Source: Geobacter sp.
GTDB lineage: Bacteria; Desulfobacterota; Desulfuromonadia; Geobacterales; DSM-12255
Assembly (NCBI GenBank): GCA_009886125.1
Contig: VFJK01000095.1
Coordinates: 1 to 32,869 of the forward strand
Direction of reading: 5' to 3'
Length of the DNA: 32,869 bases
How positions within the stretch are numbered: position 1 is the stretch's first letter; every line of letters starts with the position of its first letter. Both the position numbers and the translations under genes were made by a program. Below, piece by piece: positions 15,108-24,770 of the stretch. Under the pieces are notes generated by a model, which was not told the origin of the DNA, did not search any database, and worked only from the letters and a program-made list of their open reading frames with translations.

Positions 15108-16066
15108 TTCTCCTCAGGTCTGTCGATGAGATCTCAGTGCCCTTACGCAACCCGGTTGTGACTATCGGCAATTTTGACGGTGTCCATCTTGGTCACAGGG
15201 AGATATTCAAAAAGCTTAAATCCACTGCGAAGCTGATTGGCGGGATGTCAGTCGTTGTTACTTTTCATCCACATCCCCTTCACATTATCGATCCTTCCAG
15301 GCAACTGACACTAATCAATACAGTTGAAGAAAAGATAACTCTTATCGAAGCTTCAGGGGTAGATTGCTTGATCGTCATTCCGTTTACATTGGAGTTTGCA
15401 TCAATCACTGCCGAAGATTTTGTTGAGACTATACTTGTAAACAGAATCGGTATGAAGAAGGTAATAATCGGGTATGACTATGCATTTGGAAGAGGTCGGG
15501 CAGGAAACGTAGGAATGCTTGAGGCTTTGGGGAAGAAGCTGTTGTTCGATGTTGAGACGTTGGATCCGATTATTTCAGGGGACACTGTCTACAGCAGCTC
15601 ACTTATCAGGAGAATGATACGTGGAGGGGAAGTTTCAGAAGTCGTCCGTTTTCTTGGCCGTCATTTCTCACTTGCAGGCAGAGTCGTTCACGGTGCGCAT
15701 CGCGGGAAAATACTCGGTTTTCCCACAGCAAACATACTTACTGACAAGAATCTGATTCCTGCTGATGGGGTTTATGCTGTTAAGGTAAAAATTGATGAAA
15801 AACTTTTTGATGCTGCCTGTAATATCGGCAGTAATCCGACTTTTGGCACTGCTCCTGTCTCTATAGAGGTCTTTGTATTAGATTTTGATATGGAGCTGTA
15901 TGATTCAGAGATAAGGGTATATTTCATTGAGCGTATTCGTGAAGAGAGACGGTTTGATTCAGTAGAAGCTTTGAAAGATGCGATTGCAAATGATGTTGCA
16001 AGGTGCCGCTCAATTCTTGATTCGACTCCCCTGCTCATTTACACGGAATATCTGGAGGGTATGTGA
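15104..16066 (+). CDS. ribF: Bifunctional riboflavin kinase/FMN adenylyltransferase (RibF)
   Basis: A 320-residue enzyme that makes FMN and then FAD. The N-terminal nucleotidyltransferase domain contains GNFDGVHLGH (22-31) and TFHPHP. The C-terminal flavokinase domain contains GRVVHGAHRGKILGFPTAN and the later GSNPTFG block. Length is normal. The start is a TTG at 15104 whose second and third bases belong to the tatC stop; AGGAG (15092-15096) lies seven bases upstream. The stop overlaps the GTG of the next gene. These overlaps indicate one transcript with tatC and the two downstream membrane protein genes. Confidence 0.95.
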   Translation: MILLRSVDEISVPLRNPVVTIGNFDGVHLGHREIFKKLKSTAKLIGGMSVVVTFHPHPLHIIDPSRQLTLINTVEEKITLIEASGVDCLIVIPFTLEFASITAEDFVETILVNRIGMKKVIIGYDYAFGRGRAGNVGMLEALGKKLLFDVETLDPIISGDTVYSSSLIRRMIRGGEVSEVVRFLGRHFSLAGRVVHGAHRGKILGFPTANILTDKNLIPADGVYAVKVKIDEKLFDAACNIGSNPTFGTAPVSIEVFVLDFDMELYDSEIRVYFIERIREERRFDSVEALKDAIANDVARCRSILDSTPLLIYTEYLEGM

Positions 16067-17082
16067 CGTCAACCGGCAGAGTGGATATTAAATTTCTTAT
16101 AGGTATGGGGATAAGTTTCTTTTTTCTTGTCCTTCTTTTTAGAAAAATTGATGTCAATCAGCTCATAACGGTTCTTAAAACTCTTGACTACCGATATCTT
16201 GCAGCGGCTGTCATCATATCCCTGGTAAGCATATCTTCAAGAGCTGTCCGATGGCACTATCTGATACTGCCTCAGAAAAGGGCCAGACCACGCAATCTTC
16301 TTGCGGCGACTATTATCTGCTATATGGCCAACAACCTGCTGCCTGCAAGACTGGGTGAATTTGCAAGAGCGATTGTCCTTGCCGAGAAAGAAAATCTTGC
16401 TGCGAGCAGTGTATTTGCTTCTCTGGTTATAGACAGGCTTTTCGACGGGTTTTCGGTCCTTGTTATACTCGTCTTCACATTTTTTACCGTTCAACTGCCT
16501 CCTGGCATGGAAAAACTTCAGCAGGGACTTGTGACTGGCGGATATGTCACCTTGACAATATACTTGGCAGTAATAGTTTTTCTTGTTTTCCTTAAACACT
16601 CTACATTGAGGACAATCCATATTGTCGGCATTATTCTCAAGCCTTTTCCGAAAGTCGTTTCCGAGAAGGCCATTACCCTGCTCGGATCATTTATATCGGG
16701 TATTCAAATGCCATCAAAACCAGGTGATTATCTGGCTATTCTTTTATCCTGCATATTCATCTGGGGTACAGCAGCTTTGCCAATTGATCTTATTTTAATG
16801 GCATTCGATATTCATCTTCCTTTTACCGCTTCGCTCTTTATTCTGGTATTTCTGGTTTTTGCTGTTATGGTTCCGGCTTCGCCAGGTTTTATAGGTACAT
16901 ATCATGCCGCATGCATGTATGGCCTTATGGCATTTGCAGTACCGAAGGAACAGGCACTTAGCGTTGCTATCGTTGTTCATGCAGTAGCGTTTTTCCCCAT
17001 TATATTTTTTGGTTTCTATTTTCTCTGGAGAGAAAAAATCTCGTTTTCCTCATTGAAATCTCTAGGTAACAACAAGGAGTAA
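16063..17082 (+). CDS. Flippase-like membrane protein (LPG_synthase_TM/UPF0104 family)
   Basis: A 339-residue polytopic protein with about eight hydrophobic helices. The features NNLLPARLGEFARA near 89-102 and PASPGFIGTYHAACMYGL near the C-terminal end are diagnostic of the lysylphosphatidylglycerol synthase transmembrane/AglD family. No soluble acyl/aminoacyl transferase domain follows, so it is the flippase-like half alone; in other bacteria such proteins sit with lipid or glycan modification genes. The start is GTG 16063 with GGAGG four bases upstream, overlapping the ribF stop. The next gene follows after three bases, so the two membrane proteins may act together on a lipid-linked sugar (inference). 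Confidence 0.82.
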   Translation: MTSTGRVDIKFLIGMGISFFFLVLLFRKIDVNQLITVLKTLDYRYLAAAVIISLVSISSRAVRWHYLILPQKRARPRNLLAATIICYMANNLLPARLGEFARAIVLAEKENLAASSVFASLVIDRLFDGFSVLVILVFTFFTVQLPPGMEKLQQGLVTGGYVTLTIYLAVIVFLVFLKHSTLRTIHIVGIILKPFPKVVSEKAITLLGSFISGIQMPSKPGDYLAILLSCIFIWGTAALPIDLILMAFDIHLPFTASLFILVFLVFAVMVPASPGFIGTYHAACMYGLMAFAVPKEQALSVAIVVHAVAFFPIIFFGFYFLWREKISFSSLKSLGNNKE

Positions 17083-17085
17083 TCT

Positions 17086-18954
17086 GTGCTTCGACGAGCA
17101 TTGAGACGACTGGATCTGTTCGCTGTTCTGTCATTTATCATCCCGATATTTATATACCTAATGACTCTTGCACCTTCCGTAACTTTTTTTGATAGCGGAG
17201 AGTTCATTACTGCAATATCGTGCCTGGGCTCATCACACTCACCGGGGTATCCGTTCTTTATCAACTACGGTAAACCTTTCACTTGGCTTCCATTTGGCAG
17301 TATTGCGTATCGAGTGAATTTTGCTACAGCAATTTCCGGAGCCCTCGCCTGTTATGGGGCGTATCTGCTTACTACCCATATTCTCAAGGATGTAAGCCCG
17401 GAAACAGGCTCCGTCACTGCTGCTTACTGTTCACGCATAGCTGCTCTTGCCGCTGCGCTTACATTTGCATGTACTCCAAGGCTCTGGCTTCAGTCAAACC
17501 ACGATAAGCCATATCCCCTGGTTGCTTTTATAGTCGCTATTGTTCTTTATCTTATTCTTCGCTGGAGAGATTCATACAGGTCTGGTGAAGAGCGATCTTC
17601 ATATATTTATATGGCTGCCTTTCTCTCAGGTCTTGGTACGGGAGCACATCATACAATAATCCTGATGATACCGGCATATGCTCTGCTGATTCTTTCAATG
17701 AACTGGAGAATTATACTAAGGGTCAGAGATTTAATTATTGCACTTATGTTCGGGTTGCTTGGTTTTGCGATAAATCTTCATCTGCCGATCAGAGCTGCAA
17801 AATATCCTCTTTTAAATTGGGGTGATCCCCAGACGAAGGAGCAGTTTCTTTGGCATTTTCTGCGCAAGGGGTATCCGACTGAAAAGATCGAGCGTGGGTG
17901 GTCACTTTTGTGGAACCAGCTGAATGCCTTCAATGTACCCTATGAATTTACCAGAGCAGGTTTGATGCTGATGGTTCTGGGTATGCTCGTATACTGTGTC
18001 AAAAGAAGAGTGGAGGTGGCGGCATATCTGACAACACTTGCCACATTTCTTTTGATAATTGTCGGTTATTTCAATACTCCTTTTGAAACTATTTTTCTGA
18101 CCGAAGAGTTTTTTACTCCCCTCTATCTCTTCTCAGCTGTTTTTATTGGTATGGGGATCTATTTTCTTTCTGTCAGGTGGGCTGACTGGATATCTGCCAA
18201 GAAGATTTCTCTCCTCTATTCGAGAATTTTTTCAAGTATCCTCATTTTCATGCTTCCGGCAACTGTATGCGCACTTAATTATGTGAAAAATGATCAACAT
18301 CTTAATTATGTAGCCTATGATTATGCTTCTAACGTTCTGCGTTCTTCCCAGCAGGGTGCAGTGCTTTATACTTGGGGTGATAGCGGAGCATTCCCGTTAT
18401 GGTATATTCAAGGAGTTGAGAAGATGCGTCCAGACCTTGATATCGTCCATACACCACACCTGGTTTTCGACTGGTATCTGGACGCATTTCCAAGACTGTT
18501 CAAGTACAGTATGTTGAGACGAATCCCTCTGGATTCGCAATCTCCTGAGAATGTCCTCCTTCTTGCAGCAGCAGAACAGTATCCTCTGAGACCTATCTTG
18601 ATAGACTACTCTACAAGATTTTCTGTTCCTTTCGGCGGATATAAATTTAACCAGAGAGGGATCACCTATCAGCTTTATCAAGATGCATCCCCGACAGCCA
18701 GTACGCCGGATCTTACTGTCTGGACACTCTATGCAACCAGAGGATTCCTGGGGAACGAAATGTTTTTCAGGGATCTCGACACAGGAAAAGCTATTCTTAT
18801 CTACGCTAACAGCAGGATTGAGGCAGGTGAAGCACTGTTGAAAGAAGGGCGTCTCAATGAAGGCCTAGGCAACTTGCGTATTGCGGCACAGATTTCCCCT
18901 GAAGTTGCAGCGGAAGTCAACCAGACACTAACACGTTACGGGGTCCGGCCTTAG
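17086..18954 (+). CDS. DUF2723 (TMEM260-like) membrane protein, putative glycosyltransferase
   Basis: A 622-residue protein with about ten N-terminal membrane helices and a soluble C-terminal part from about 400. The N-terminal block LAPSVTFFDSGEFITA (28-43) with its conserved Asp36/Glu39 in the first loop, followed by HSPGYPFF, is the hallmark of DUF2723 (PF11028). The human relative TMEM260 is an O-mannosyltransferase with a GT-C fold, so a lipid-linked sugar transferase role is plausible here but unproven for bacteria. The C-terminal 45 residues (AGEALLKEGRLNEGLGNLRIA) look like one TPR hairpin. The start is GTG 17086 with AAGGAG just upstream. It is the last gene of the tatC-ribF unit. 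Confidence 0.85.
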   Translation: MLRRALRRLDLFAVLSFIIPIFIYLMTLAPSVTFFDSGEFITAISCLGSSHSPGYPFFINYGKPFTWLPFGSIAYRVNFATAISGALACYGAYLLTTHILKDVSPETGSVTAAYCSRIAALAAALTFACTPRLWLQSNHDKPYPLVAFIVAIVLYLILRWRDSYRSGEERSSYIYMAAFLSGLGTGAHHTIILMIPAYALLILSMNWRIILRVRDLIIALMFGLLGFAINLHLPIRAAKYPLLNWGDPQTKEQFLWHFLRKGYPTEKIERGWSLLWNQLNAFNVPYEFTRAGLMLMVLGMLVYCVKRRVEVAAYLTTLATFLLIIVGYFNTPFETIFLTEEFFTPLYLFSAVFIGMGIYFLSVRWADWISAKKISLLYSRIFSSILIFMLPATVCALNYVKNDQHLNYVAYDYASNVLRSSQQGAVLYTWGDSGAFPLWYIQGVEKMRPDLDIVHTPHLVFDWYLDAFPRLFKYSMLRRIPLDSQSPENVLLLAAAEQYPLRPILIDYSTRFSVPFGGYKFNQRGITYQLYQDASPTASTPDLTVWTLYATRGFLGNEMFFRDLDTGKAILIYANSRIEAGEALLKEGRLNEGLGNLRIAAQISPEVAAEVNQTLTRYGVRP

Positions 18955-18962
18955 ATCCGGAC
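18943..18962 (+). terminator. Weak hairpin at the end of the DUF2723 gene
   Basis: GTCCGG (18943-18948) pairs perfectly with CCGGAC (18957-18962) across eight bases that include the stop codon. There is no T run after it, so it is not a classical terminator; it may still stabilise or slow the transcript end. Confidence 0.3.
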
Positions 18963-18971
18963 ATGATGTTC

Positions 18972-19000
18972 TTGACACAGTGGCCTTCGGGAATTACTAT
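18972..19000 (+). promoter_or_regulatory. Candidate promoter of the pil operon
   Basis: TTGACA (18972-18977) is followed after 17 bases by TACTAT (18995-19000), about 50 bases before pilB. The -35 is perfect and the -10 matches four of six positions. No sigma-54 type (GG-N10-GC) site was noticed here. Confidence 0.5.
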
Positions 19001-19048
19001 CAATTATTTGATGGGATACTGATTTAGTATTGATGTACAGGGGTAACT

Positions 19049-20755
19049 ATGCAGATGAGCCGGCTGGGTGAGCTACTGGTTGCAAACAACCTGATTACCA
19101 GAGAGAATCTCGCCGTCTCTCTTGAAGAACAGAAAGAGTCTTCCGGTCAGCTCAGGCTCGGGACAATTCTTATCAAGAACGGCTTTATCTCGGAGCAGGA
19201 TCTCACCTCTTTTCTTTCAAAGCAGTATGGCGTTCCTTCCATTAATCTCTCAGAGCTTGAAGTAGACTCAGCAGTCACCAAAATAATCCCTGGCGATGTA
19301 GCTCAAAAATATCAGATCATTCCGGTAAACCGGGCCGGAAACACACTCATTGTTGCCATGAGTGATCCGTCAAATATTTTTGCCGTCGATGACATAAAAT
19401 TCATGACCGGCTATAATATAGAAGTTGTAGTAGCATCTGAAGCTGCCATCAAGTCTGCAATAGATAAATTCTATGATCAATCTGCCTCGCTTGCCGATGT
19501 TATGGGCGAGATGGATATGGAAGATTTTGAAGTCATCGGCGATGAAGAGGACATCGATGTCGGCTCACTTGAAAAAGCAACCGAAGATGCTCCGGTCGTC
19601 AAGCTTGTCAATCTTATCCTTACTGATGCGATCAAAAAGAAGGCCAGCGACATTCATATTGAACCGTATGAGCGGACATTCAGGGTCAGGTATCGTATTG
19701 ATGGAGTGCTGTATGAAGTAATGAAACCTCCTCTGAAGCTGAAAAATGCTATTACTTCTCGTGTTAAGATTATGGCAGAGTTGGATATAGCAGAACGCAG
19801 GCTTCCTCAGGATGGACGTATCAAAATAAAGCTTGGCGGCGGAAAGGATATGGACTATCGGGTCTCGGTCCTTCCGACTCTTTTCGGTGAGAAAATCGTC
19901 ATGCGTCTTCTGGATAAGTCTAATCTTCAGCTTGATATGACTAAACTCGGGTATGAGCCCGAAGCTTTGGAACGATTTCAGCATGAAATTCACAAACCTT
20001 TCGGTATGTGTCTGGTAACCGGGCCTACAGGGAGCGGCAAAACAGTATCTCTCTACTCGGCACTCTCTGAACTTAATAAATCGACCGAGAATATATCAAC
20101 GGCCGAAGATCCGGTAGAATTTAACTTTGCCGGTATAAATCAGGTGCAGATGCACGAGGACATTGGCCTGAACTTCGCTGCGGCACTGCGCTCTTTTCTT
20201 CGTCAGGACCCTGATATCATAATGATTGGAGAGATTCGAGACTTCGAGACTGCTGAAATCGGCGTCAAGGCTGCTCTAACCGGCCATCTTGTTCTCTCTA
20301 CTCTTCATACCAATGACGCGCCATCAACCATCAATCGACTTCTTAATATGGGGATTGAGCCTTTTCTGGTTGCATCTGCGGTAAACCTGATTACTGCTCA
20401 AAGACTTGCCAGAAGGGTCTGCGGAGAATGCAAGGCAGTGGAGGATATTCCTGTCAAGGCTCTTATTGATGCAGGAGTTCCTGCTGATGAAGCGAAAGAT
20501 TATGTCTGCTATAAAGGTGCTGGCTGTGCAAAATGTAATGGAACCGGTTATAAGGGGAGGGTTGGTTTTTACCAGGTCATGCCTATGCTTGAACCCATCC
20601 GGGAACTGATCCTGAACGGTGCCAATACTGCCGAGATAAAACGTGAATCGATGAGGCTCGGCGTTAAGACTATGCGTCAGTCAGGACTTACTAAAGTTAA
20701 AGAAGGGGTAACTTCAATTGAAGAAGTTCTTCGCTGCACCGTTGCCGATGATTAG
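19049..20755 (+). CDS. pilB: Type IV pilus extension ATPase PilB
   Basis: A 568-residue hexameric ATPase that powers pilus assembly at the inner membrane. The N-terminal MshEN domain shows two tandem copies of the RLG-x-x-L motif (RLGELLVANNLIT at 5-17 and RLGTILIKNGFIS at 36-48), the arrangement that binds c-di-GMP in MshE. The ATPase core has Walker A GPTGSGKT (335-342), the Asp box AEDPVEF, Walker B IIMIGEIRD (400-408) and a His box ending TLHTND. Cys468, Cys471, Cys503 and Cys506 form the usual PilB/GspE zinc motif. AGGGG precedes ATG 19049 by five bases. It is first in pilB-pilT-pilC-pilS-pilR. Confidence 0.96.
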   Translation: MQMSRLGELLVANNLITRENLAVSLEEQKESSGQLRLGTILIKNGFISEQDLTSFLSKQYGVPSINLSELEVDSAVTKIIPGDVAQKYQIIPVNRAGNTLIVAMSDPSNIFAVDDIKFMTGYNIEVVVASEAAIKSAIDKFYDQSASLADVMGEMDMEDFEVIGDEEDIDVGSLEKATEDAPVVKLVNLILTDAIKKKASDIHIEPYERTFRVRYRIDGVLYEVMKPPLKLKNAITSRVKIMAELDIAERRLPQDGRIKIKLGGGKDMDYRVSVLPTLFGEKIVMRLLDKSNLQLDMTKLGYEPEALERFQHEIHKPFGMCLVTGPTGSGKTVSLYSALSELNKSTENISTAEDPVEFNFAGINQVQMHEDIGLNFAAALRSFLRQDPDIIMIGEIRDFETAEIGVKAALTGHLVLSTLHTNDAPSTINRLLNMGIEPFLVASAVNLITAQRLARRVCGECKAVEDIPVKALIDAGVPADEAKDYVCYKGAGCAKCNGTGYKGRVGFYQVMPMLEPIRELILNGANTAEIKRESMRLGVKTMRQSGLTKVKEGVTSIEEVLRCTVADD

Positions 20756-20763
20756 GAGATATT

Positions 20764-21864
20764 ATGATAAATTTGCATCAGCTTCTTAAGGAGCTTGTTG
20801 AAAGAAACGGTTCGGATCTTCATATTACCACCAACTCGCCTCCTCAGTTAAGAATCGATGGCGAGCTTACCCCTACAAATCTTCCTCCCATGTCTGCTGT
20901 TGAGACAAAGCAACTCTGTTATAGCGTTCTGACCGAAGCTCAAAAACATAAGTTTGAAGAAGAGAACGAGCTGGATCTCTCTTTTGGAGTAAAGGGTCTA
21001 TCCAGATTCCGCGGGAACATTTTTGTCCAGCGTGGTGCAGTAGCCGGCGTTTTCAGGGTGATTCCTTATAAAATACTGACCTTTGAAGATTTGGGCCTTC
21101 CTCCCGTATGCAAGGAGCTGTGCAACAGGTCACGTGGCCTTATTCTGGTGACCGGTCCCACAGGGAGCGGTAAATCAACAACGCTTGCTTCTATGATAGA
21201 TAAGATCAATACCGAACGTCATGATCATATCGTAACCATAGAAGATCCGATCGAGTATCTTCACCCGCACAAGGGATGTCTTGTTAATCAACGTGAGGTC
21301 GGTGCAGATACGAAGGCCTTCAAAAATGCTCTCAAGTATGTTCTTCGCCAGGATCCTGATGTTGTTCTGGTAGGAGAGCTCAGAGATCTTGAGACCATAG
21401 AGGCCGCTTTGACTCTGGCAGAGACGGGCCACCTCTGTTTTGCAACTCTTCATACCAACTCCTGTGTGCAGACCATCAACAGGATAATAGATGTTTTCCC
21501 TCCTTATCAGCAGACTCAGGTTCGTACCCAGCTTTCTTTTGTACTTGAGGGAGTGCTTTCACAGATCCTTATCCCCAAGATGGGCGGGGCCGGGCGCGCA
21601 CTCTGTCTTGAGGTGATGTGTCCTAACCCGGCTATCAGGAACCTGATAAGGGAAGACAAGATTCATCAGATCTACTCGCAGATGCAGGTAGGTCAGGATA
21701 AATTCGGGATGCAAACGATGAACCAGTCCTTATTGACACTCTATACCCGCAGGCTGATATCTCTGGATGATGCTATCGGTCGCTCTTCAGACCCGGATGA
21801 GCTGAAGCAGATGATCGGTAATCCAGGTTTAGGCTCAGGAGCCCAACGAAGACCAATGAGATAA
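20764..21864 (+). CDS. pilT: Type IV pilus retraction ATPase PilT
   Basis: A 366-residue ATPase that drives pilus depolymerisation and twitching. Motifs are GSDLHIT (16-22), Walker A GPTGSGKS (131-138), Asp box IEDPIEY (159-165), Walker B VLVGELRD (201-208), His box TGHLCFATLHTN (221-232) and the PilT-specific AIRNLIRE (290-297) that is needed for retraction in studied PilT proteins. The full set separates it from PilB. Length is slightly above the usual 345 because of a flexible C-terminal tail. It starts eight bases after pilB, with AGGAG upstream. Confidence 0.95.
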   Translation: MINLHQLLKELVERNGSDLHITTNSPPQLRIDGELTPTNLPPMSAVETKQLCYSVLTEAQKHKFEEENELDLSFGVKGLSRFRGNIFVQRGAVAGVFRVIPYKILTFEDLGLPPVCKELCNRSRGLILVTGPTGSGKSTTLASMIDKINTERHDHIVTIEDPIEYLHPHKGCLVNQREVGADTKAFKNALKYVLRQDPDVVLVGELRDLETIEAALTLAETGHLCFATLHTNSCVQTINRIIDVFPPYQQTQVRTQLSFVLEGVLSQILIPKMGGAGRALCLEVMCPNPAIRNLIREDKIHQIYSQMQVGQDKFGMQTMNQSLLTLYTRRLISLDDAIGRSSDPDELKQMIGNPGLGSGAQRRPMR

Positions 21865-21892
21865 GAGAATATTTGTTCAAGGGAGTTTGAAT

Positions 21893-23107
21893 ATGCCAAA
21901 ATTTAATTGGGAAGCCAAAACCAAAGCAGGCGCTACTCAGAAGGGAGTGATGGAAGCTGCCAACGAGGCAATGGTTGAAGCTCAACTAAAGAGATATGGC
22001 TTTGCCGGCATTACCATAAAGAGTGAAAAAGTCGGTTTTAAACTGCCTGGTTTCGGAGGTGGCGGTGGTGGGAGCGTATCTACCAAGGACTTGGTCGTCT
22101 TTACCCGGCAGTTTGCTACCATGATCGATTCCGGTCTCCCTTTAGTCCAGTGTCTTGATATTCTTTCCGGTCAGCAGGAGAACAAATTCTTTAAATCGGC
22201 TTTGAGCAGCATCAAGGAGTCTGTTGAAAGTGGCTCAACTTTTGCCGATGCTCTCGCAAAACACCCGAAAATATTTGACCAGCTTTATGTAAACCTCATT
22301 GCAGCTGGTGAGGTTGGCGGTATTCTCGATACCATTCTCAACCGGCTGGCTGCCTACATCGAGAAAGCAATGAAGTTGAAAAAACAGGTGAAGGGGGCTA
22401 TGGTCTATCCGGTTACCATAATTTCGATTGCCGTAGTGGTAATAGGGGTCATCCTTGTCTTTGTTATTCCGACTTTTGCTAAAATGTTTGCTGATTTCGG
22501 AGGTACTCTTCCGATGCCTACGCAGATAGTCATCGCATTGAGTAATTTCCTTCAGAGATACATTCTGGTGATCATCGGTGTATGCTACGGTATCAAGGTC
22601 GGTATCGGCAAGTATTATGCGACACCTATGGGTCGCCAACTGATGGACAGGTTTTTTCTCAAATTGCCGATAATTGGTGTCCTGATTCGTAAGGTTGCAG
22701 TAGCAAAGTTTACAAGGACTCTTGGCACCATGATAAGCAGCGGGGTGCCGATTATGGACGGTCTGGAAATAGTTGCAAAAACTGCCGGCAACAAGGTTGT
22801 TGAAGATGCAATCTACAAGGTGAGGCAGGCTATCTCCGAAGGCAAGACCATGGCAGAGCCTCTTTCAGAATGCGGTGTATTCCCTCCTATGGTTGTCCAG
22901 ATGATTGCCGTTGGTGAGGCTACCGGCGCTATGGATACGATGCTTAATAAGATCGCAGATTTTTATGACGATGAAGTAGATGACGCCGTAGGAAACCTTA
23001 CTTCGATGATGGAACCTCTGCTGATGGTTTTTCTCGGGACAACGGTCGGAGGTCTTGTTGTAGCTATGTATCTTCCAATCTTCAAGCTTGCAGGTGCGGT
23101 CGGTTAA
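21893..23107 (+). CDS. pilC: Type IV pilus inner-membrane platform protein PilC
   Basis: A 404-residue platform protein of the pilus machine, contacting the PilB and PilT motors. Two type II secretion F domains are visible: one begins near VFTRQFATMIDSGLPL and the other near KFTRTLGTMISSGVPI, each with the TRQ/TRT...SG.P signature. Three membrane segments are visible, including VTIISIAVVVIGVILVFVIP. A glycine-rich linker (FGGGGGGS) follows the N-terminal domain. The natural start is ATG 21893 (MPKFNWEAKT) with GGGAG seven bases upstream, rather than the in-frame TTG at 21887. The pilS start codon follows the stop directly. Confidence 0.95.
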   Translation: MPKFNWEAKTKAGATQKGVMEAANEAMVEAQLKRYGFAGITIKSEKVGFKLPGFGGGGGGSVSTKDLVVFTRQFATMIDSGLPLVQCLDILSGQQENKFFKSALSSIKESVESGSTFADALAKHPKIFDQLYVNLIAAGEVGGILDTILNRLAAYIEKAMKLKKQVKGAMVYPVTIISIAVVVIGVILVFVIPTFAKMFADFGGTLPMPTQIVIALSNFLQRYILVIIGVCYGIKVGIGKYYATPMGRQLMDRFFLKLPIIGVLIRKVAVAKFTRTLGTMISSGVPIMDGLEIVAKTAGNKVVEDAIYKVRQAISEGKTMAEPLSECGVFPPMVVQMIAVGEATGAMDTMLNKIADFYDDEVDDAVGNLTSMMEPLLMVFLGTTVGGLVVAMYLPIFKLAGAVG

Positions 23108-24754
23108 ATGCTCGATAAGAGGAAAAACCTTGCCTGGTTGATCTTGACCAGGCTCATTGTCGTATCTCTTTTTCTTGCTTCAATTACTTACTTTAACATC
23201 AGGCAACCTGATCTCTTCCCCCATCAGATGCTGTGGAATGTTGCACGTTTAATCATATTCACCTACGGTTTCTCCATAATCTCACTTCTTTTAATCAGAT
23301 ATTACCCCTCAATAATCTCGCCTCTCGGTTATGCACAGATTGTCTGGGAAACTCTTTTTGTCTCAATTCTGGTTGTCATAACCGGCGGGATTACCTCTAC
23401 ATACGGTTTTTTCTATAATCTTGCCATTATTAATGCCTGCTATCTTTTTGGCAGACGTGAAGCACTTTATACTGCAAGCTTCTGTGGAATCATCTATGGA
23501 TTGATACTGGAGCTTCATTACTTCGGCAGGCTTGAAAATTTAGGTCTTCTGAGGGAATTGGGTGATCTTTACGGCCCGAACCATATCCTTTCCCTGATGT
23601 TTACAAATTTCCTTGCGTTCTTTCTGACAGCCATCCTCACCGGATATCTTGCTGAGCGTGCCCGGAGAAGCGAGTCGGCTCTCAAGGAGAAGGTTGTTGA
23701 TTATGAGGATCTTGAAAGAGTCAACAGTATCATAGTTTCAACTCTTGACAGCGGCCTAGTCACCATAAACAGTAAAGGCAGAGTCAGAGTTTTCAACAGA
23801 TATGCTTCTGAACTTACCGGAATCGACCAGCAAAAAGCGTATGATCTTGAACTTGCAGAGATCTTTCCTGAGATTGATATTGAATATTATCAAAACAACT
23901 ATCAGGAAAGAAAGGAGATCTGTTACACATCGAAGAATGGTGTGAAGAAAATACTCAGCATAAAAACTGCTCCGTTGAGTGATAAAGACGGTAATCTCCT
24001 CGGAGCAGTTATCGACTTCAAGGATCTTACTGAGATTAGAGCTATGGAAGCACGTCTTAAAAAGACAGACAGGCTTGCTGCAATAGGGGAGCTTTCCGCT
24101 CGGATGGCACATGAAGTAAGAAATCCGCTTGCTTCTATCAGTGGTTCTGTCCAACTGATCAGTGATTCTGCTTTAGTACCTGCCAGTGAAAAGAAACTTC
24201 TCGACATTATTTTGAGGGAAACATGGCGACTTGATAATATGTTAAGAGAGTTTCTTCTCTATTCAAGGCCAGTGACACCTGAAATCATCAGGTTTTCTCT
24301 AAATGCACTTATATCTGATCTTGTCTCTCTCATTAAAGGCGATGAAAGGTTTGCTGCAGTTTCAATAAAGAATGCGATCATGGATGATGTCGATATATGT
24401 GCCGACCATGACCAGTTCCGTCAGGTAATATGGAACCTGCTTATCAATGCTGCAGAATCTATGGATTCAGGCGGAGAAATATCCTTGTACGCAGATATTC
24501 AAAAGGGCATAGTACCATCTTCAGGTAAACGGCTGCTGAATCTGAAAATAAGTGATTCAGGGGTCGGTATTTCCAAAAAAGATCTTGAGCTCGTCTTTGA
24601 ACCGTTTTTTACAACCAAGGCCGGAGGAACAGGTCTGGGACTGGCTACTGTTTACAGGATTCTTGAAGCGCATGATTTCTTGATTTCCGTTGAAAGTACT
24701 TTGGGGCAAGGTACCTGCTTTACTATTTGCGTACCGATTCCCGAGAACATATGA
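23108..24754 (+). CDS. pilS: Sensor histidine kinase PilS
   Basis: A 548-residue membrane histidine kinase expected to phosphorylate PilR. About six N-terminal membrane helices (residues 8-182) are followed by a PAS domain (about 200-310) and the kinase core. His335 lies in the H box (ARMAHEVRNPLASISG), Asn447 in the N box (NLLINAAESM), with DSGVGIS (483-489) and FTTKAGGTGLGLA completing the ATP site. The domain plan matches Geobacter and Pseudomonas PilS, which sense pilin levels in the membrane. ATG 23108 immediately follows the pilC stop, so expression is coupled to the pilus motor genes. Confidence 0.93.
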   Translation: MLDKRKNLAWLILTRLIVVSLFLASITYFNIRQPDLFPHQMLWNVARLIIFTYGFSIISLLLIRYYPSIISPLGYAQIVWETLFVSILVVITGGITSTYGFFYNLAIINACYLFGRREALYTASFCGIIYGLILELHYFGRLENLGLLRELGDLYGPNHILSLMFTNFLAFFLTAILTGYLAERARRSESALKEKVVDYEDLERVNSIIVSTLDSGLVTINSKGRVRVFNRYASELTGIDQQKAYDLELAEIFPEIDIEYYQNNYQERKEICYTSKNGVKKILSIKTAPLSDKDGNLLGAVIDFKDLTEIRAMEARLKKTDRLAAIGELSARMAHEVRNPLASISGSVQLISDSALVPASEKKLLDIILRETWRLDNMLREFLLYSRPVTPEIIRFSLNALISDLVSLIKGDERFAAVSIKNAIMDDVDICADHDQFRQVIWNLLINAAESMDSGGEISLYADIQKGIVPSSGKRLLNLKISDSGVGISKKDLELVFEPFFTTKAGGTGLGLATVYRILEAHDFLISVESTLGQGTCFTICVPIPENI

Positions 24755-24770
24755 AAGGAGAAGAGGCATA

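Noticed and set aside
18943-18962. Full rho-independent terminator before the pil operon
   Set aside because: The 6-bp hairpin lacks a T tract, so only a weak structure is recorded.
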